A stretch of DNA of 52,001 nt from an uncultured bacterium. GTDB taxonomy: Bacteria > Verrucomicrobiota > Kiritimatiellia > CAIKKV01 > CAITUY01. The translations under genes and the position numbers were made by a program. The stretch is taken from assembly GCA_903908715.1 (NCBI GenBank), contig CAIVSY010000032.1, positions 1 through 52,001 of the forward strand, given 5' to 3'. Of the stretch, positions 35,801 through 42,069 are shown piece after piece; position 1 is the first letter of the stretch, and each line of letters opens with the position of its first letter. The notes below the pieces were generated by a model, which was given only the letters and a program-made list of their open reading frames with translations, was not told where the DNA came from and did no database searches.

Positions 35801-36067
35801 GCAGAGTTCCAGGCCGGAACTGACCCGGCCGATGCAACTTCCGCCCTGCGGGTCCTTTCCTGTGAGCCCGGCCAGACGGCTTCGGTGGTGCTGACCTGGA
35901 TTTCCGCCAGCAACCGCGTGTACACGGTCGAGTGGTCCACCAATCTAACCCAGGGATTTACCGGACGTTTGGAGGGGCAGCAAGCCACCCCGGCGGAAAA
36001 CACCTGCACAGTACCTGTGGTACCCGGGGCGGATTCGGTATTTTACCGGATCAAGGTTGGCCCCTGA
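26858..36067 (+). CDS. Giant secreted SdrD_B-repeat surface protein
   Basis: The 3069-residue product has a signal peptide (about 1-26, cut near AYA-AN). The N-terminal region is unrecognised (to about 370). A DUF11-like segment follows (about 377-440, ITFTNSGALPIGNPSL). About fifteen SdrD_B/Cna-B-like beta-sandwich repeats run from about residue 534 to 2830. Each starts like IGDTVWLDANADGVQ and ends in a ..DFGY strand, with Asp/Asn loops likely to bind calcium. A GEVED-type domain interrupts them (about 1880-2005). The last 220 residues hold a GFYLER module, a calcium loop DPDGDGMSNLAEFQAGTDP, and a final beta-sandwich ending YRIKVGP. No LPXTG motif is seen. It is probably an adhesin or cell-surface stalk, first in an operon with a C25 protease. 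Confidence 0.9.
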   Translation: MRSLGMKSGIWCGVLAALGLGISAYAANPSGDLRIEIIAAYNLVVDSNVESPSTYAPRSAYLGAKFYNDGTNDLTGVTAYIGDYVAGAGTPGLYPTNYHPAYPLRAGPTNGAFSLTHEGGSAGLSDATRYIGTIKAGESVTMYWLVSYPNVDTNGLAVWGPSIKPDDDLKLYYDVWATATRAGSSIVADATRDVTMRNEISAMANKIFPNTANKVPEEYQQLLDKYVPAWTNIATDGSAGTLITTEGVWYDLGNVGEGFDNDGDLVPDHNLWMQPVGDPALFDAGAFRLVRTYAMVVVKLKTGGEYVYVTEDQLYFQNVPENNGAVGYVAYQFMALGGAGSSTLSPYQEVASGRDNEKFNGDYGATIGGGLVSPQPNVDMFKDGTPEVVEAGSNISYAITFTNSGALPIGNPSLNVPLVVQDRIPSGTVYVAGSATNNNTLPSGVASYLVFYSTNNGTSWQTTEPVPATKVTHLQWWLSDVFQTNTYGTVRFSATVTNGYTGSPFIYNVAGLSIGSGAPFLTDDATSRVSGTNRLGDMVFRDNGAGLNYGNGTQDSDEPGISNIAVRLYYDANTNGTYEVTDPFFTSTTTATNGYYLFTNLFAGRYVAVVDVTDTDLPAGYTITTPSSYGALLGPGGTNAFLTADFGFAPALRLTKSLLSPTNNLLYEGRTVSYALDVQNMLPGDGLGGGLPVSYTVWATNGTASDAEWHGYVNIFTPPGTNGVYATNHFENASKAVVLSGFPVGVQPGSVSNVSVLLPIGMVQPVDTDDTLMVDVKSLSPAATIFSRTYYATGLVSGTMVIPITNAYAWTWQNFATNYTITLTADKGGGKSGAGYILVDAVGFRIASSATVGGGNANTTLKPVPLTDTYDTNQLQFVSASPPYTTHTFSGSTGTLYWSDLGPIYPGGSNRVTLTFNVLQPLSNMVSEVTNTASVTAARFLNGLPANADTSRVTTTVRPTGMIGDFIWRDLDGDGVQDGGTETGISGVRVVLTPPGNADAGSGLGVPVTNVTDSTGYYLFTGIYGTNAGSYTITVLTNTLPGALPRNTYDLDNGTNAPDSLVTLTNFNPAAVNGGDINTNVDFGYQVQSRIVGTIWNDVNRNGTNYAESGEGWLTNVTVYLYSTTNLNSAIATNRTDANGYFSFVGNYTGAYAVVAVTNTGAMTNSTWIQTFDTDFSTAGLSNRVDVTVVGGGEARADFSYYQYGTYGIGDQLFYDWNSNGVYSAATEEGVRYITVSLYEDANSNGVVDAGIDAIVAVTNTDINGIYNFTNLPPGSYQVIVDQADPQMPPLYLVTADPYLAKDGKSVVTITNASRTDQDFGYWPYGTGSIGDTVWLDANADGVQLGVTERGISNITVSLYVDMNGDSNYVLRATAVTDVNGYYLFPSLPDGAYKVVVDPADADLPMDVFGYRVMPTTATNYLVTVATNSTLTADFGFAALAAVGDTIFWDVNSSGSQDGSESGISNVLVELYRDLNSNGVYDVGETKVTETNTASNGTYLFAGLQPGLYVVMVNTGSVALTGATLTADPDNDGLPCGAPGATNCDHQVGVTLQAGGNFMGADFGYRPKGVLGDTLWFDMNTNGVRDAGEYGIPYVTVGLYTNGTLVATNVTDADGYYGFGNLADATYTVRVFTNDTDFPAGVTNVYAPDGTLDHEATAVVLSNGVVTTVNGATWTNGNLSIDFGYRYAGNNFLSGTIGMDAEPYDGVMGTNTTGVGPGEAPFTGLTVYAYLWQDLDTDGVVDPAERTLIGSTETDNSGDYLFTGLPNAIGTVTNRYLVSTAPPLGVEVRLTTSTTNGLTPALTVVNTTNTQGITLSAYQILAIQPAVTNVDFAFAPARRFDYGDLPSSYGTLLTDPTAGARHTVKTVPDLYLGSAPDTEFNGQPTADASGDDTNGVPDDEDGVIAVGNWTTATNGGQVSVTVGAGSGWLCGYMDFNHDGNFADSNELFISQAVSPGTYAIPFAVPEGAILTSNATQLYARFRLFPSEPLIPEVAYSGLANNGEVEDYRFDFGTIGDTIWVDTDGDGTRDAGEPPIANVTVYIDADGDGIRDAGEPYGVTDMTGFYGIGGLTGGVYTVRVETNGIPAGLLLSYDPDGARDGTAVVTLGSGAYVNTVDFGYRLPGAVGDRVWLDENADGVQDAGEAGIANVRVVLYGTNGVAIATNLTDSGGQYLFTGLYPDAYEVRVDTNSLPAGLAANQTFDPDATTNHQTTVVVLSGGEIRTADFGYDWSPSSDVFGNAGTGAIGDRVWVDANGDGVQDPGEPGLGGVTLRLVGLGADGIAGTADDTTNTTVTAADGGYYFDSLAAGAYLVSVTAGTSGYTQTGDPDGIQDGRTTTPILLAPGDVYVNADFGYQPAAGSQLSGTVYFDANVNSNLNAGENGIVGVSVALVDSNGVVIATTLTDTNGYYQFTGLQAGDYTVWVNDTGYRLGGLMQTEDPDATVNARTPVSVDGASAYSGYDFGYIAGSYRPGTGLIGDTIYFDRNTNSTFESGEGIEGVRVGLYTTNGVLLGLATTDANGQYWFGGLRTNDAVYVVRIDTNSLPYGGMGLTNSVDPDGATAHESTLTLTGAQPVRLDQDFGYRAVTPNTISGTIWNDRNADGILTNESGVYAGVTVSLYDTNGNLVATTITDAGGNYAFTGLPGGGYVVDVTDTGNLLEGLWHSTGSQDVASNNTSKADVYTLTVSGGQVVDTVDFGYYGDGAAVGNRVWRDDNKDGIQDVGEPGLYNATVTLRVIYPNGTTNQVVTVTDTNGYYSFGYLLLDEQFSGDGIAPEPVYSLTSSISSANFVRAKVDQGVNDWVDSDSHTGVVAVAVKGVTDVAAVAGNPSAESGGARYDFGYEWKPTLVKLVGFWAFTRDGQVWVAWETAEERETAGFYLERLVDGEYVPVHEGMIPSQFWSLGNAVYEQLDATARPGNLYVYRLVEQETGGTLRYLGPYLVLVDGAVLSFEEWSRLSFGTTPVTGTEADEAGDPDGDGMSNLAEFQAGTDPADATSALRVLSCEPGQTASVVLTWISASNRVYTVEWSTNLTQGFTGRLEGQQATPAENTCTVPVVPGADSVFYRIKVGP
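28459..35350 (+). repeat. Diverged tandem repeats encoding SdrD_B-like domains
   Basis: Repeat starts can be seen near 28459, 29743, 30127, 30481, 30845, 31184, 31567, 31933, 32896, 33230, 33589, 33940, 34279, 34624 and 34969. Most are 330-385 nt apart. The protein pattern (I/V/L)GDxxWxDxNxDGxxD is kept while the DNA is diverged, so this is old domain duplication and not recent tandem expansion. Confidence 0.8.
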
Positions 36068-36086
36068 TTTCCGGAAGGAAGCAGGC

Positions 36087-39011
36087 ATGAAAGCGCTTCG
36101 CACATGCATCTTCCTGGCGTTGCTGGGAATGACCGGATGGACTGCCGGGGCGGAATCCCCGGACGTCCGCATCCTTGCCGCGGATGCAATCCGCTCCGGT
36201 GGAGGAGTGATCATTCGCTGGCAGGTTCCCCTGGATACGGTCACGGCCGGATTCTACCTTGAGCGGTGGATCGGTGACCGTTTTGTGAGGGTGGGAAACG
36301 GGATGGTGATGAGTTCCCTCGTGGAAGAGGGGGATGTCTGGTATTCGCTCTTTGATGATACCGCACCGCAGGAAGAATGGCTGACATGTCGTGTGACGGC
36401 CATCCGTTTTGGCGGACAGTCCCGGGTGGGTGTGCCCTTCCGGGTCCTGCCGCATGCGCCGGTATCGGGTTTGTCATCGGTTCCGGCGGCTGCGCCGGCT
36501 CCTGCGGTCTCGATTCTCACCGTCCCGGGAGACTGGGTGAAGATTGCCATTGAGACGTCCGGTGTGGTGCGTCTATCCGCATCCGCGATCGCTTCGTGTC
36601 TCAACGGCGCCACGGAAGCCTCGGTCATGGAGGCGATCGGCAGCGGATCGTTGCAGTTATCCTGCGGGGGCAGGGAAGTGGCCTGGCTGGCCGCGGCCGG
36701 CAATACCGGACTTTGTTTTTATGCCGTTGCCGAGGATAGCATTTACACAAGGCAGACCCTCTACCGCCTTGAACCCGGATCCGGATTGAGAATGGGTTCG
36801 CGGACGACGGATCCGCCTGCGGGTCCGGTTGAGGGTGGTGTATTCCGCGACACGCTGCACTTCGAGCAGGATCATTCGGCAGGGTATGTGGGCAACCTTG
36901 TCTCCACCGATCCGGAGGCAGACATCTGGTACTGGGGATATTTGCTGGTGCCCTCCGGTGGAGTTCACCGGGCCAGCTTTGTGGTGAATCTTCCTTATGC
37001 GCAACCGGGCGGCGAAGCGGGGGTTCTGCGCGCAAACGTGAAAGGTGCGGTGGTCAATGCGCCGACGCTGGTCAATCGAGCGAGGATTCTCTGCAACGGA
37101 ATCACGGTCGGGCAGGGGGAATGGCTTGCGTCCGATGAGGCCACCCTGGTTGCATCCTTTACCCATTACGTCGCGGGTACCAATGGAGTTGTGCTCGAGG
37201 GGTACTACCAGGCGGGGGATGCAGTCGGGGCGCGATCCTATATCGACTCCTTTGATATCTCGTTTGACCGTTCCTACAGGGCGCTCAGCAATGCGCTTCT
37301 CTGTGTGGCCGGGACGAACCCCGTGGTGAGCGTGAGCGGTTTCACGAGGGGCGACATACAGGTCTTCGACGTTTCCGATCCATACCGGCCATGGCTCCTT
37401 GAGGGAGTTCTGATCGACGCCCCTTCCGGAGGCGTGTGGCGGGCCACCTTTACGCCCGCCTCCCCGACGAACCGTTATCTGGCTGCGGCGGGATTTATTG
37501 ATCCGGTCTGGGTTACCGGGCGTCCTGCGACCGACTGGGGGAATGCCTCCTTGCGGGCCGACTACGTGGTTATTGCGCCCTCTTTCTTCAAATCCCAGTC
37601 TGAAGGGCTGGCCCAATACCGGGCCGTGCGCGGGTTGGAAACCCTGGTGGTGGATGTGGAGGAGATTTACGATGCGTATTCCCATGGCAGGGTGACTCCT
37701 CACGCGATCCGCGCCTTTCTTGCCGAGGCGCGGTCCGCCTGGGCAAAACCGCCCCGGATGGCGGTGCTTGTTGGCGCGGGCAACCTCGATTACCGGAACG
37801 TGACTGGGCGGGCATTGAACGTGAGCCTGATCCCCTGCTTCATGGGTGCGACCCCGTTCGGTTTGTACGGGATCGACAATCCCATGGGCGATGTGGACGG
37901 GGACCACATTCCGGAGGTCAGTATCGGGCGCCTGCCGGTGGTGGATACCAATGAGCTTGCGGGGGTGATTGCGAAGATCCAGGCGTTCGAGGTAGCGGTG
38001 ACGAACCGGCGTTCCATCAGCCAGGTGGCCGATGTCTTTGACAAGGATGTTGGGGATTTTGCCGCGTGCAGCGAGAGTCTTGCGCCCTGGTTCAGTTCCC
38101 TGTATTCCCGGGATACCAACTATCTTGTCAGCCAGCCGATTGCCGAGGTCAATTCCAACTGGGTTGCGGCGATCAACAGCGGGCGGACGCTGGTAACCTA
38201 TGTGGGGCATGCGAATGATTATACGATGGGAAAGACCACGTTGCTCGGCTATTCCGACCTGGCCAGACTCACCAACGCGACACCGCCGGTGATGTTCGCC
38301 ATGGCCTGCGAGGTGGCACGGTTTGACAAGCCTTCCAGCGCGGCCTCGTCCAGCGGGCTCGCCAAGCAGATGGTGCGAAAGGCCGGCGGCGGTTTAACGG
38401 CAGTATGGGGTTGCACGGCACCCGGACTGAACGACGACAATCTGCTCATCGGCAAGATGATGATCAAAGGCATGTTCCGTTCCGACGGGGTCTTGCTTGG
38501 CACCGCAATGCGGCAGGCGATGATTTCCTATGCGGCGGAATTCGGAGCCAAGGCGTGGGTGCTGGACACGTATGGCCTGATTGGAGATCCGGCGCTCGAC
38601 ATGGGGATCCGCAGCGGCACCACGGAAAGCTATGCGAACTGGCAGGGGCGGATGTTCACCGAGGAGGAACAGCAGGAGAATCCCGGGTTGGACGATCCGG
38701 ACCAGGATCCGGATGGCGACGGCCTGGACAACGAGGGAGAGTACATTGCGGGGACCCGGCCCAATGACTTCGATTCCGCCGTGCGGATCACCGCGAGCCC
38801 GGCGGATAACGGGCAGTCGGGTTGGACGGTGAACTGGCCGAGCATGACCAACCGGCTGTATGCGATCGAGTTCACGACCAATCTCCTGACCACGGGCTTT
38901 GCGCCGGTTGTAGAGGAATTGCTTGCCGCCCCGCCGGTCAATTCCTATACGGATCCGGTGGATCGCGGGTGTGACACCGTATTCTACCGGGTTCGTGTGA
39001 TGTCGCCGTGA
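36087..39011 (+). CDS. Secreted C25 (gingipain-type) cysteine protease
   Basis: The 974-residue product has a signal peptide (MKALRTCIFLALLGMTGWTA). Its N-terminal module contains GFYLERWIGDRFVRVGNGM, like a module near the end of the preceding protein. The C25 catalytic domain (about 490-850) has DYVVIAPSFF, GDVDGDHIPEVSIGRLPV, the catalytic His in TYVGHAND and Cys in FAMACEVARF, and LIGDPAL. A calcium loop DPDGDGLDNEGEYIAGT and a beta-sandwich ending FYRVRVMSP follow. C25 includes gingipains and the type IX sortase PorU. Its start lies 19 nt after the giant gene with a good ribosome site (GGAAGGAAG), so action on that protein is a reasonable inference. Confidence 0.9.
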   Translation: MKALRTCIFLALLGMTGWTAGAESPDVRILAADAIRSGGGVIIRWQVPLDTVTAGFYLERWIGDRFVRVGNGMVMSSLVEEGDVWYSLFDDTAPQEEWLTCRVTAIRFGGQSRVGVPFRVLPHAPVSGLSSVPAAAPAPAVSILTVPGDWVKIAIETSGVVRLSASAIASCLNGATEASVMEAIGSGSLQLSCGGREVAWLAAAGNTGLCFYAVAEDSIYTRQTLYRLEPGSGLRMGSRTTDPPAGPVEGGVFRDTLHFEQDHSAGYVGNLVSTDPEADIWYWGYLLVPSGGVHRASFVVNLPYAQPGGEAGVLRANVKGAVVNAPTLVNRARILCNGITVGQGEWLASDEATLVASFTHYVAGTNGVVLEGYYQAGDAVGARSYIDSFDISFDRSYRALSNALLCVAGTNPVVSVSGFTRGDIQVFDVSDPYRPWLLEGVLIDAPSGGVWRATFTPASPTNRYLAAAGFIDPVWVTGRPATDWGNASLRADYVVIAPSFFKSQSEGLAQYRAVRGLETLVVDVEEIYDAYSHGRVTPHAIRAFLAEARSAWAKPPRMAVLVGAGNLDYRNVTGRALNVSLIPCFMGATPFGLYGIDNPMGDVDGDHIPEVSIGRLPVVDTNELAGVIAKIQAFEVAVTNRRSISQVADVFDKDVGDFAACSESLAPWFSSLYSRDTNYLVSQPIAEVNSNWVAAINSGRTLVTYVGHANDYTMGKTTLLGYSDLARLTNATPPVMFAMACEVARFDKPSSAASSSGLAKQMVRKAGGGLTAVWGCTAPGLNDDNLLIGKMMIKGMFRSDGVLLGTAMRQAMISYAAEFGAKAWVLDTYGLIGDPALDMGIRSGTTESYANWQGRMFTEEEQQENPGLDDPDQDPDGDGLDNEGEYIAGTRPNDFDSAVRITASPADNGQSGWTVNWPSMTNRLYAIEFTTNLLTTGFAPVVEELLAAPPVNSYTDPVDRGCDTVFYRVRVMSP

Positions 39012-39030
39012 ACGGAGGCGGGAGGCAGTT

Positions 39031-39354
39031 ATGGATTTCTGGGGACGTATCGGCAGGATAAAAGGCGAGGTGGTGGCGCGGAAGGTTGCCGGGGAGGATC
39101 TGCTCATACCTATCCGCGGGCGGCTTGCGGACATGCAGCGGATTTTCGCTCTGGATCCGGTGGCTGCGTATATCTGGAGCCAGCTGGACGGGAGCCGTAG
39201 CCTCGAGGTGATCCTGCGGGGTGTTCTTGAGTCATTTGATGTTACGGAGTCCCGCGCTCGCAAGGATATGGAATCCCTGGTCCGGCAACTGGAAGAAAAT
39301 GGACTCATTGAATGCGAAGCGGATCCCGTGCTTCGCCCAAGCCATGACTCCTGA
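39031..39354 (+). CDS. PqqD-like peptide-binding protein (RRE)
   Basis: This 107-residue protein carries a PqqD fold: FALDPVAAYIWSQLDGSRSLEVILRGVLESFDV and LVRQLEENGLIE are the typical helix-wing pattern. PqqD-like domains bind the leader of a ribosomal peptide and present it to a radical SAM enzyme. GGAGGCGGGAGG precedes ATG 39031, which lies 19 nt after the protease gene. Its end overlaps the radical SAM gene by 11 nt, so the two proteins are probably made in equal amounts. Confidence 0.88.
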   Translation: MDFWGRIGRIKGEVVARKVAGEDLLIPIRGRLADMQRIFALDPVAAYIWSQLDGSRSLEVILRGVLESFDVTESRARKDMESLVRQLEENGLIECEADPVLRPSHDS

Positions 39355-40432
39355 TTCTTTCATACCTGATTGTGCGGGCGGCCTGGAGGTGTTCCGGGCG
39401 ATCAATGACAGGGCCCGCCGGCGACGATTCCCGTTCGCGGCCAGTGCGGCGCTGACATACCGGTGCAATCTCGAGTGCGTGCATTGCTATGCGCGGACGT
39501 CTGCCGATGCGCGGCGCGAATGGTCCACGGAGCAGTGGAAAGACCAACTGGACCAGTTGGCGAAATCCGACTGTCTTTTCCTGCTTATCACGGGCGGCGA
39601 GCCCTTGCTCCGTCCTGATTTTGCCGATATCTACCGGTATGCGCGGGCTTGCGGCCTGGTGGTGACCGTTTTTACCAACGGCACCAGGATCACCGATGAG
39701 ATTGTTGAATTATTCCGGGCTTATCCGCCGCGGAATGTGGATGTCACGGTGTATGGGGCTTCCGAGTCCACTACACGGGCGATTACGGGGCGTGCAGGCG
39801 TGCTGGATTCCTGCCTTACGGGTGTGCGCAAATTGAAGGATGGCGGTGTGCGGGTTGGTTTGAAGACGGTGGCTATGACCTTGAATCGCGGCGAGATTGA
39901 GGCCCTCGAGGCTTTGGCCGATGGGCTCGGGGTACCCTTCCGTCTGGATGCCTCCATATTTCCACGCTTTGACGGCGATACGGGGCCGCTGAAATACCGG
40001 CTTTCGCCGCGCGAGATTGCGGATATTGATTTTGCCACGCCAGTGCGCGCGGGGCATTGGAAATCGCACTATCAGCGGAGATGTCACAAACTTGGAGAGG
40101 GTGCTCTCTACCGCTGTTCCGCAGGTCGGACGCATGCCCACATCAACCCTCATGGCGAGTTGCAGCCGTGCATTACCACGTCGCACATCCGCTTTCCCCT
40201 TGCGGGGAGTGACTTTCCAGTGGTCTGGCAAAGGATGAAGGATGCGCTGGAGTGCAGGCGGGCACACCCTGATTCCACGTGCATTCACTGTGAAAAGCAT
40301 GTACTATGCGGATATTGCCCGGGGTTCAGCCGGTTGGAAACAGGGGATGAATCAGGGGTGAGTCCCTTCTTGTGCGAGCTGGGGCAGGAGCGATCCAGAA
40401 GGATCATCGACATGACGGAAGCCGTGGGGTAG
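39344..40432 (+). CDS. Radical SAM/SPASM peptide-modifying enzyme
   Basis: The 362-residue product has the radical SAM motif CNLECVHC (Cys41, 45, 48), GGEPLL, and a C-terminal SPASM domain for two auxiliary Fe-S clusters. The SPASM elements are CSAGRTHAHINPHGELQPC, then CIHC, CGYC and a final Cys in FLCELG. SPASM enzymes of this type install thioether or carbon-carbon crosslinks in ribosomal peptides. Start ATG 39344 is chosen because the conserved region begins at about residue 30 and the overlap with the pqqD-like gene suggests coupling. A small cysteine-containing peptide gene follows after 5 nt. Confidence 0.9.
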   Translation: MTPDSFIPDCAGGLEVFRAINDRARRRRFPFAASAALTYRCNLECVHCYARTSADARREWSTEQWKDQLDQLAKSDCLFLLITGGEPLLRPDFADIYRYARACGLVVTVFTNGTRITDEIVELFRAYPPRNVDVTVYGASESTTRAITGRAGVLDSCLTGVRKLKDGGVRVGLKTVAMTLNRGEIEALEALADGLGVPFRLDASIFPRFDGDTGPLKYRLSPREIADIDFATPVRAGHWKSHYQRRCHKLGEGALYRCSAGRTHAHINPHGELQPCITTSHIRFPLAGSDFPVVWQRMKDALECRRAHPDSTCIHCEKHVLCGYCPGFSRLETGDESGVSPFLCELGQERSRRIIDMTEAVG

Positions 40433-40437
40433 GCACT

Positions 40438-40617
40438 ATGGACGCGAAGGAAAAGGTTACGACCAGGAAACCGTACACGACGCCGACTGTTCGTCCGATT
40501 GAACTGATCACCGGCGAAGTGCTGGGCACAGGTTGCAAGATGTCCGGCAAAGGGGGGCCTGAAAGCGCTGAAGGCCCCTGTGATTTCCCGGCGCCTTGTG
40601 ATGGTGACGGGTCGTAA
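40438..40617 (+). CDS. Candidate RiPP precursor peptide
   Basis: The 59-residue peptide begins MDAKEKVTTR. Its leader-like segment, KPYTTPTVRPIEL then EVLGTGCK, resembles peptides seen beside radical SAM/PqqD genes. The core after about residue 32 is Gly/Pro/Ser/Asp-rich with Cys33, Cys48 and Cys54. The final residue is Ser59. Its ATG is 5 nt after the radical SAM stop, and its end overlaps the kinase-like gene. No signal peptide is present. Modified cysteines (for example thioether links) and phosphorylation of the terminal Ser are inferences from the neighbours. The mature product and its function are unknown. Confidence 0.8.
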   Translation: MDAKEKVTTRKPYTTPTVRPIELITGEVLGTGCKMSGKGGPESAEGPCDFPAPCDGDGS

Positions 40618-41500
40618 AGTGATCTCAGCCGGGTTACGAATTGCCGGGATCCCGATCCTTGTCCGTTCCGTGTTTCCTTTCGAAGCCCCGGTTTTTCCGC
40701 GGGAATATGCATCTTTTACGAGCGGGACCGGTTCCGGGTCGGGCGAGGCTGTGCGGGTTGATCTGGTTGCCGGAAATCCTGCGGATGCGGCGGATGGGGA
40801 GATGGTTGCCGATACAGGGCCGTGGTGTCTGTACCGGCGCAACGAAACCCGTGTGATTCTCTGGAGCGGGCCGGACAAGAGTCAGCCTTTTTGGGCCGCC
40901 TCTTTCGATGCGGGACTCCGGAACATCAAGGTCTGGTGCGGAGAGAAATGTCTTGCAAGGCGTACGGATGGACTCCGGATCCGGAATCCGTTCCGGTATC
41001 CGCTTGATCAGTTGCTCCTCATGTTTGTCCTGGCCCGGCGGGGGCAGTGTATTGTGCATGCGGCAGGACTGGTTTCCGGGACACGATGCGTTGTGGCGGC
41101 CGGCAGGTCCGGTGCGGGCAAGAGTACGCTTTCGCGGCTTTGGGCAGAGCGGCATGGGCAGGATTCATTGCTCAGCGATGACCGGCTCATTCTCGGTCCG
41201 GGTGTGGTGCATGGAACGCCGTGGCCCGGCGAACTGGGTGCTGCGGCTAACGAATGCCGGATCCCTTCGGCCGTTGTAATTCTCGAAAAGGCGGCCGGGA
41301 GCGAACTGGTTCCTATTCCCCCCCGCGAGGCCGTGGAGCGGCTCATACCTGTGACTTCCGTGTTGTGGTTTGAGCCGGAATACCTGACGCAGGCCCTGGC
41401 GGGCATGGAAAAAGCGATGAGCGAAGTTCCTGCCTATGTGTTCCGGTTCACCCCGGATCACCGGGCGGTTACGGAACTGGGGAAGGTGTTCCCGGTGTAG
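40601..41500 (+). CDS. HPr-kinase-like protein of a peptide-modification system
   Basis: This protein of about 299 residues has the HPr kinase C-terminal fold: HAAGLVSGTRCVVAAGRSGAGKS (P-loop at about 168-175), LLSDDRLIL with the conserved Asp pair, and GTPWPGE. Only this domain is recognisable, and the N-terminal 130 residues are of unknown type. Relatives in lasso-peptide clusters (PadeK of paeninodin) phosphorylate the C-terminal Ser of the precursor, and the neighbouring peptide ends in Ser. Other relatives belong to HPr-rel-A gene sets with PqqD and nucleotidyltransferase genes. The start is uncertain: GTG 40580, ATG 40601 and GTG 40619 are in frame. All but the last overlap the peptide gene. 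Confidence 0.82.
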   Translation: MVTGRKVISAGLRIAGIPILVRSVFPFEAPVFPREYASFTSGTGSGSGEAVRVDLVAGNPADAADGEMVADTGPWCLYRRNETRVILWSGPDKSQPFWAASFDAGLRNIKVWCGEKCLARRTDGLRIRNPFRYPLDQLLLMFVLARRGQCIVHAAGLVSGTRCVVAAGRSGAGKSTLSRLWAERHGQDSLLSDDRLILGPGVVHGTPWPGELGAAANECRIPSAVVILEKAAGSELVPIPPREAVERLIPVTSVLWFEPEYLTQALAGMEKAMSEVPAYVFRFTPDHRAVTELGKVFPV

Positions 41501-41987
41501 GTCGGGAAAGGCGCCGCCGCTGAGTTCGCAGGAGCAGGAGTGCCGTTGCAATCAACCCTCGTGCCCGGGCGCGCAGAAAGCCTTTCCAGCGCCGCCGTGG
41601 AGTGGAGAACGGTTGGCCGTTCTGTTCCACGGCTTTTCCGATTATCCGGCTGGATTCAACCCATTCCAGCGGCGCAGTACACGCGTCCCCGCGAAAACCG
41701 AAGTGGACGGTTGTTTGCGAAGCGCGTCGGGAGAGAATCCGATGACAGGTAAAACGGTTGCCGCCGGCGGACTTGTACAAGGCAATGTCGCCCAGGCGAA
41801 GGGTTGTGGTCAGGGTGACCGGATCAAAAGTCAGGACGGCCCCGTCCGGAATCTCCGGCGTCATGCTTTGCCCCTGGACCCTGACGCGGACAGAGTGGCC
41901 GGATAGCAGAAGTTTTTCCACTTCTTCCGTTGCTGTCAGAACAGGGATTCCCGAAGGCGGGTTTCCCCCTGATCGTTCACTTGCCAT
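41469..41987 (-). CDS. S24/S26-family signal-peptidase-like protein
   Basis: This 172-residue protein has Ser41 in VRVQGQSMTPEIPDG and His82 in NRFTCHRIL. It thus has the Ser-His arrangement of the S26B (SipW/archaeal) type and not the Ser-Lys pair of LepB. A basic C-terminus contains a short hydrophobic stretch (LIATALLLL). It is on the opposite strand to its neighbours. Its tail overlaps the kinase-like gene by 32 nt, and its start lies 82 nt from the nucleotidyltransferase gene. Genes like this often occur with PqqD, HPr-kinase-like and nucleotidyltransferase genes. Processing of the peptide is possible but not shown. Confidence 0.78.
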   Translation of the reverse strand: MASERSGGNPPSGIPVLTATEEVEKLLLSGHSVRVRVQGQSMTPEIPDGAVLTFDPVTLTTTLRLGDIALYKSAGGNRFTCHRILSRRASQTTVHFGFRGDACTAPLEWVESSRIIGKAVEQNGQPFSTPRRRWKGFLRARARGLIATALLLLRTQRRRLSRPTPGTPSPVP

Positions 41988-42069
41988 GGGGGCAGGATAG
42001 CAGTTGTGCCTTGTCTTTGAACACACGATTTGCCTTGGCACATGAGGGGTGGGTTCGTAACGTGGAACC

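Noticed and set aside
36087-39011. The C25 protease as the dedicated leader peptidase of the RiPP peptide
   Set aside because: It has a signal peptide and would act outside the cytoplasm, while the precursor has none. The shared modules point to the giant protein as its partner instead.
41469-41987. Annotation as LexA/UmuD-type S24 repressor
   Set aside because: No DNA-binding domain is present, and the Ser-His spacing with CHRIL fits the S26B signal-peptidase type better.
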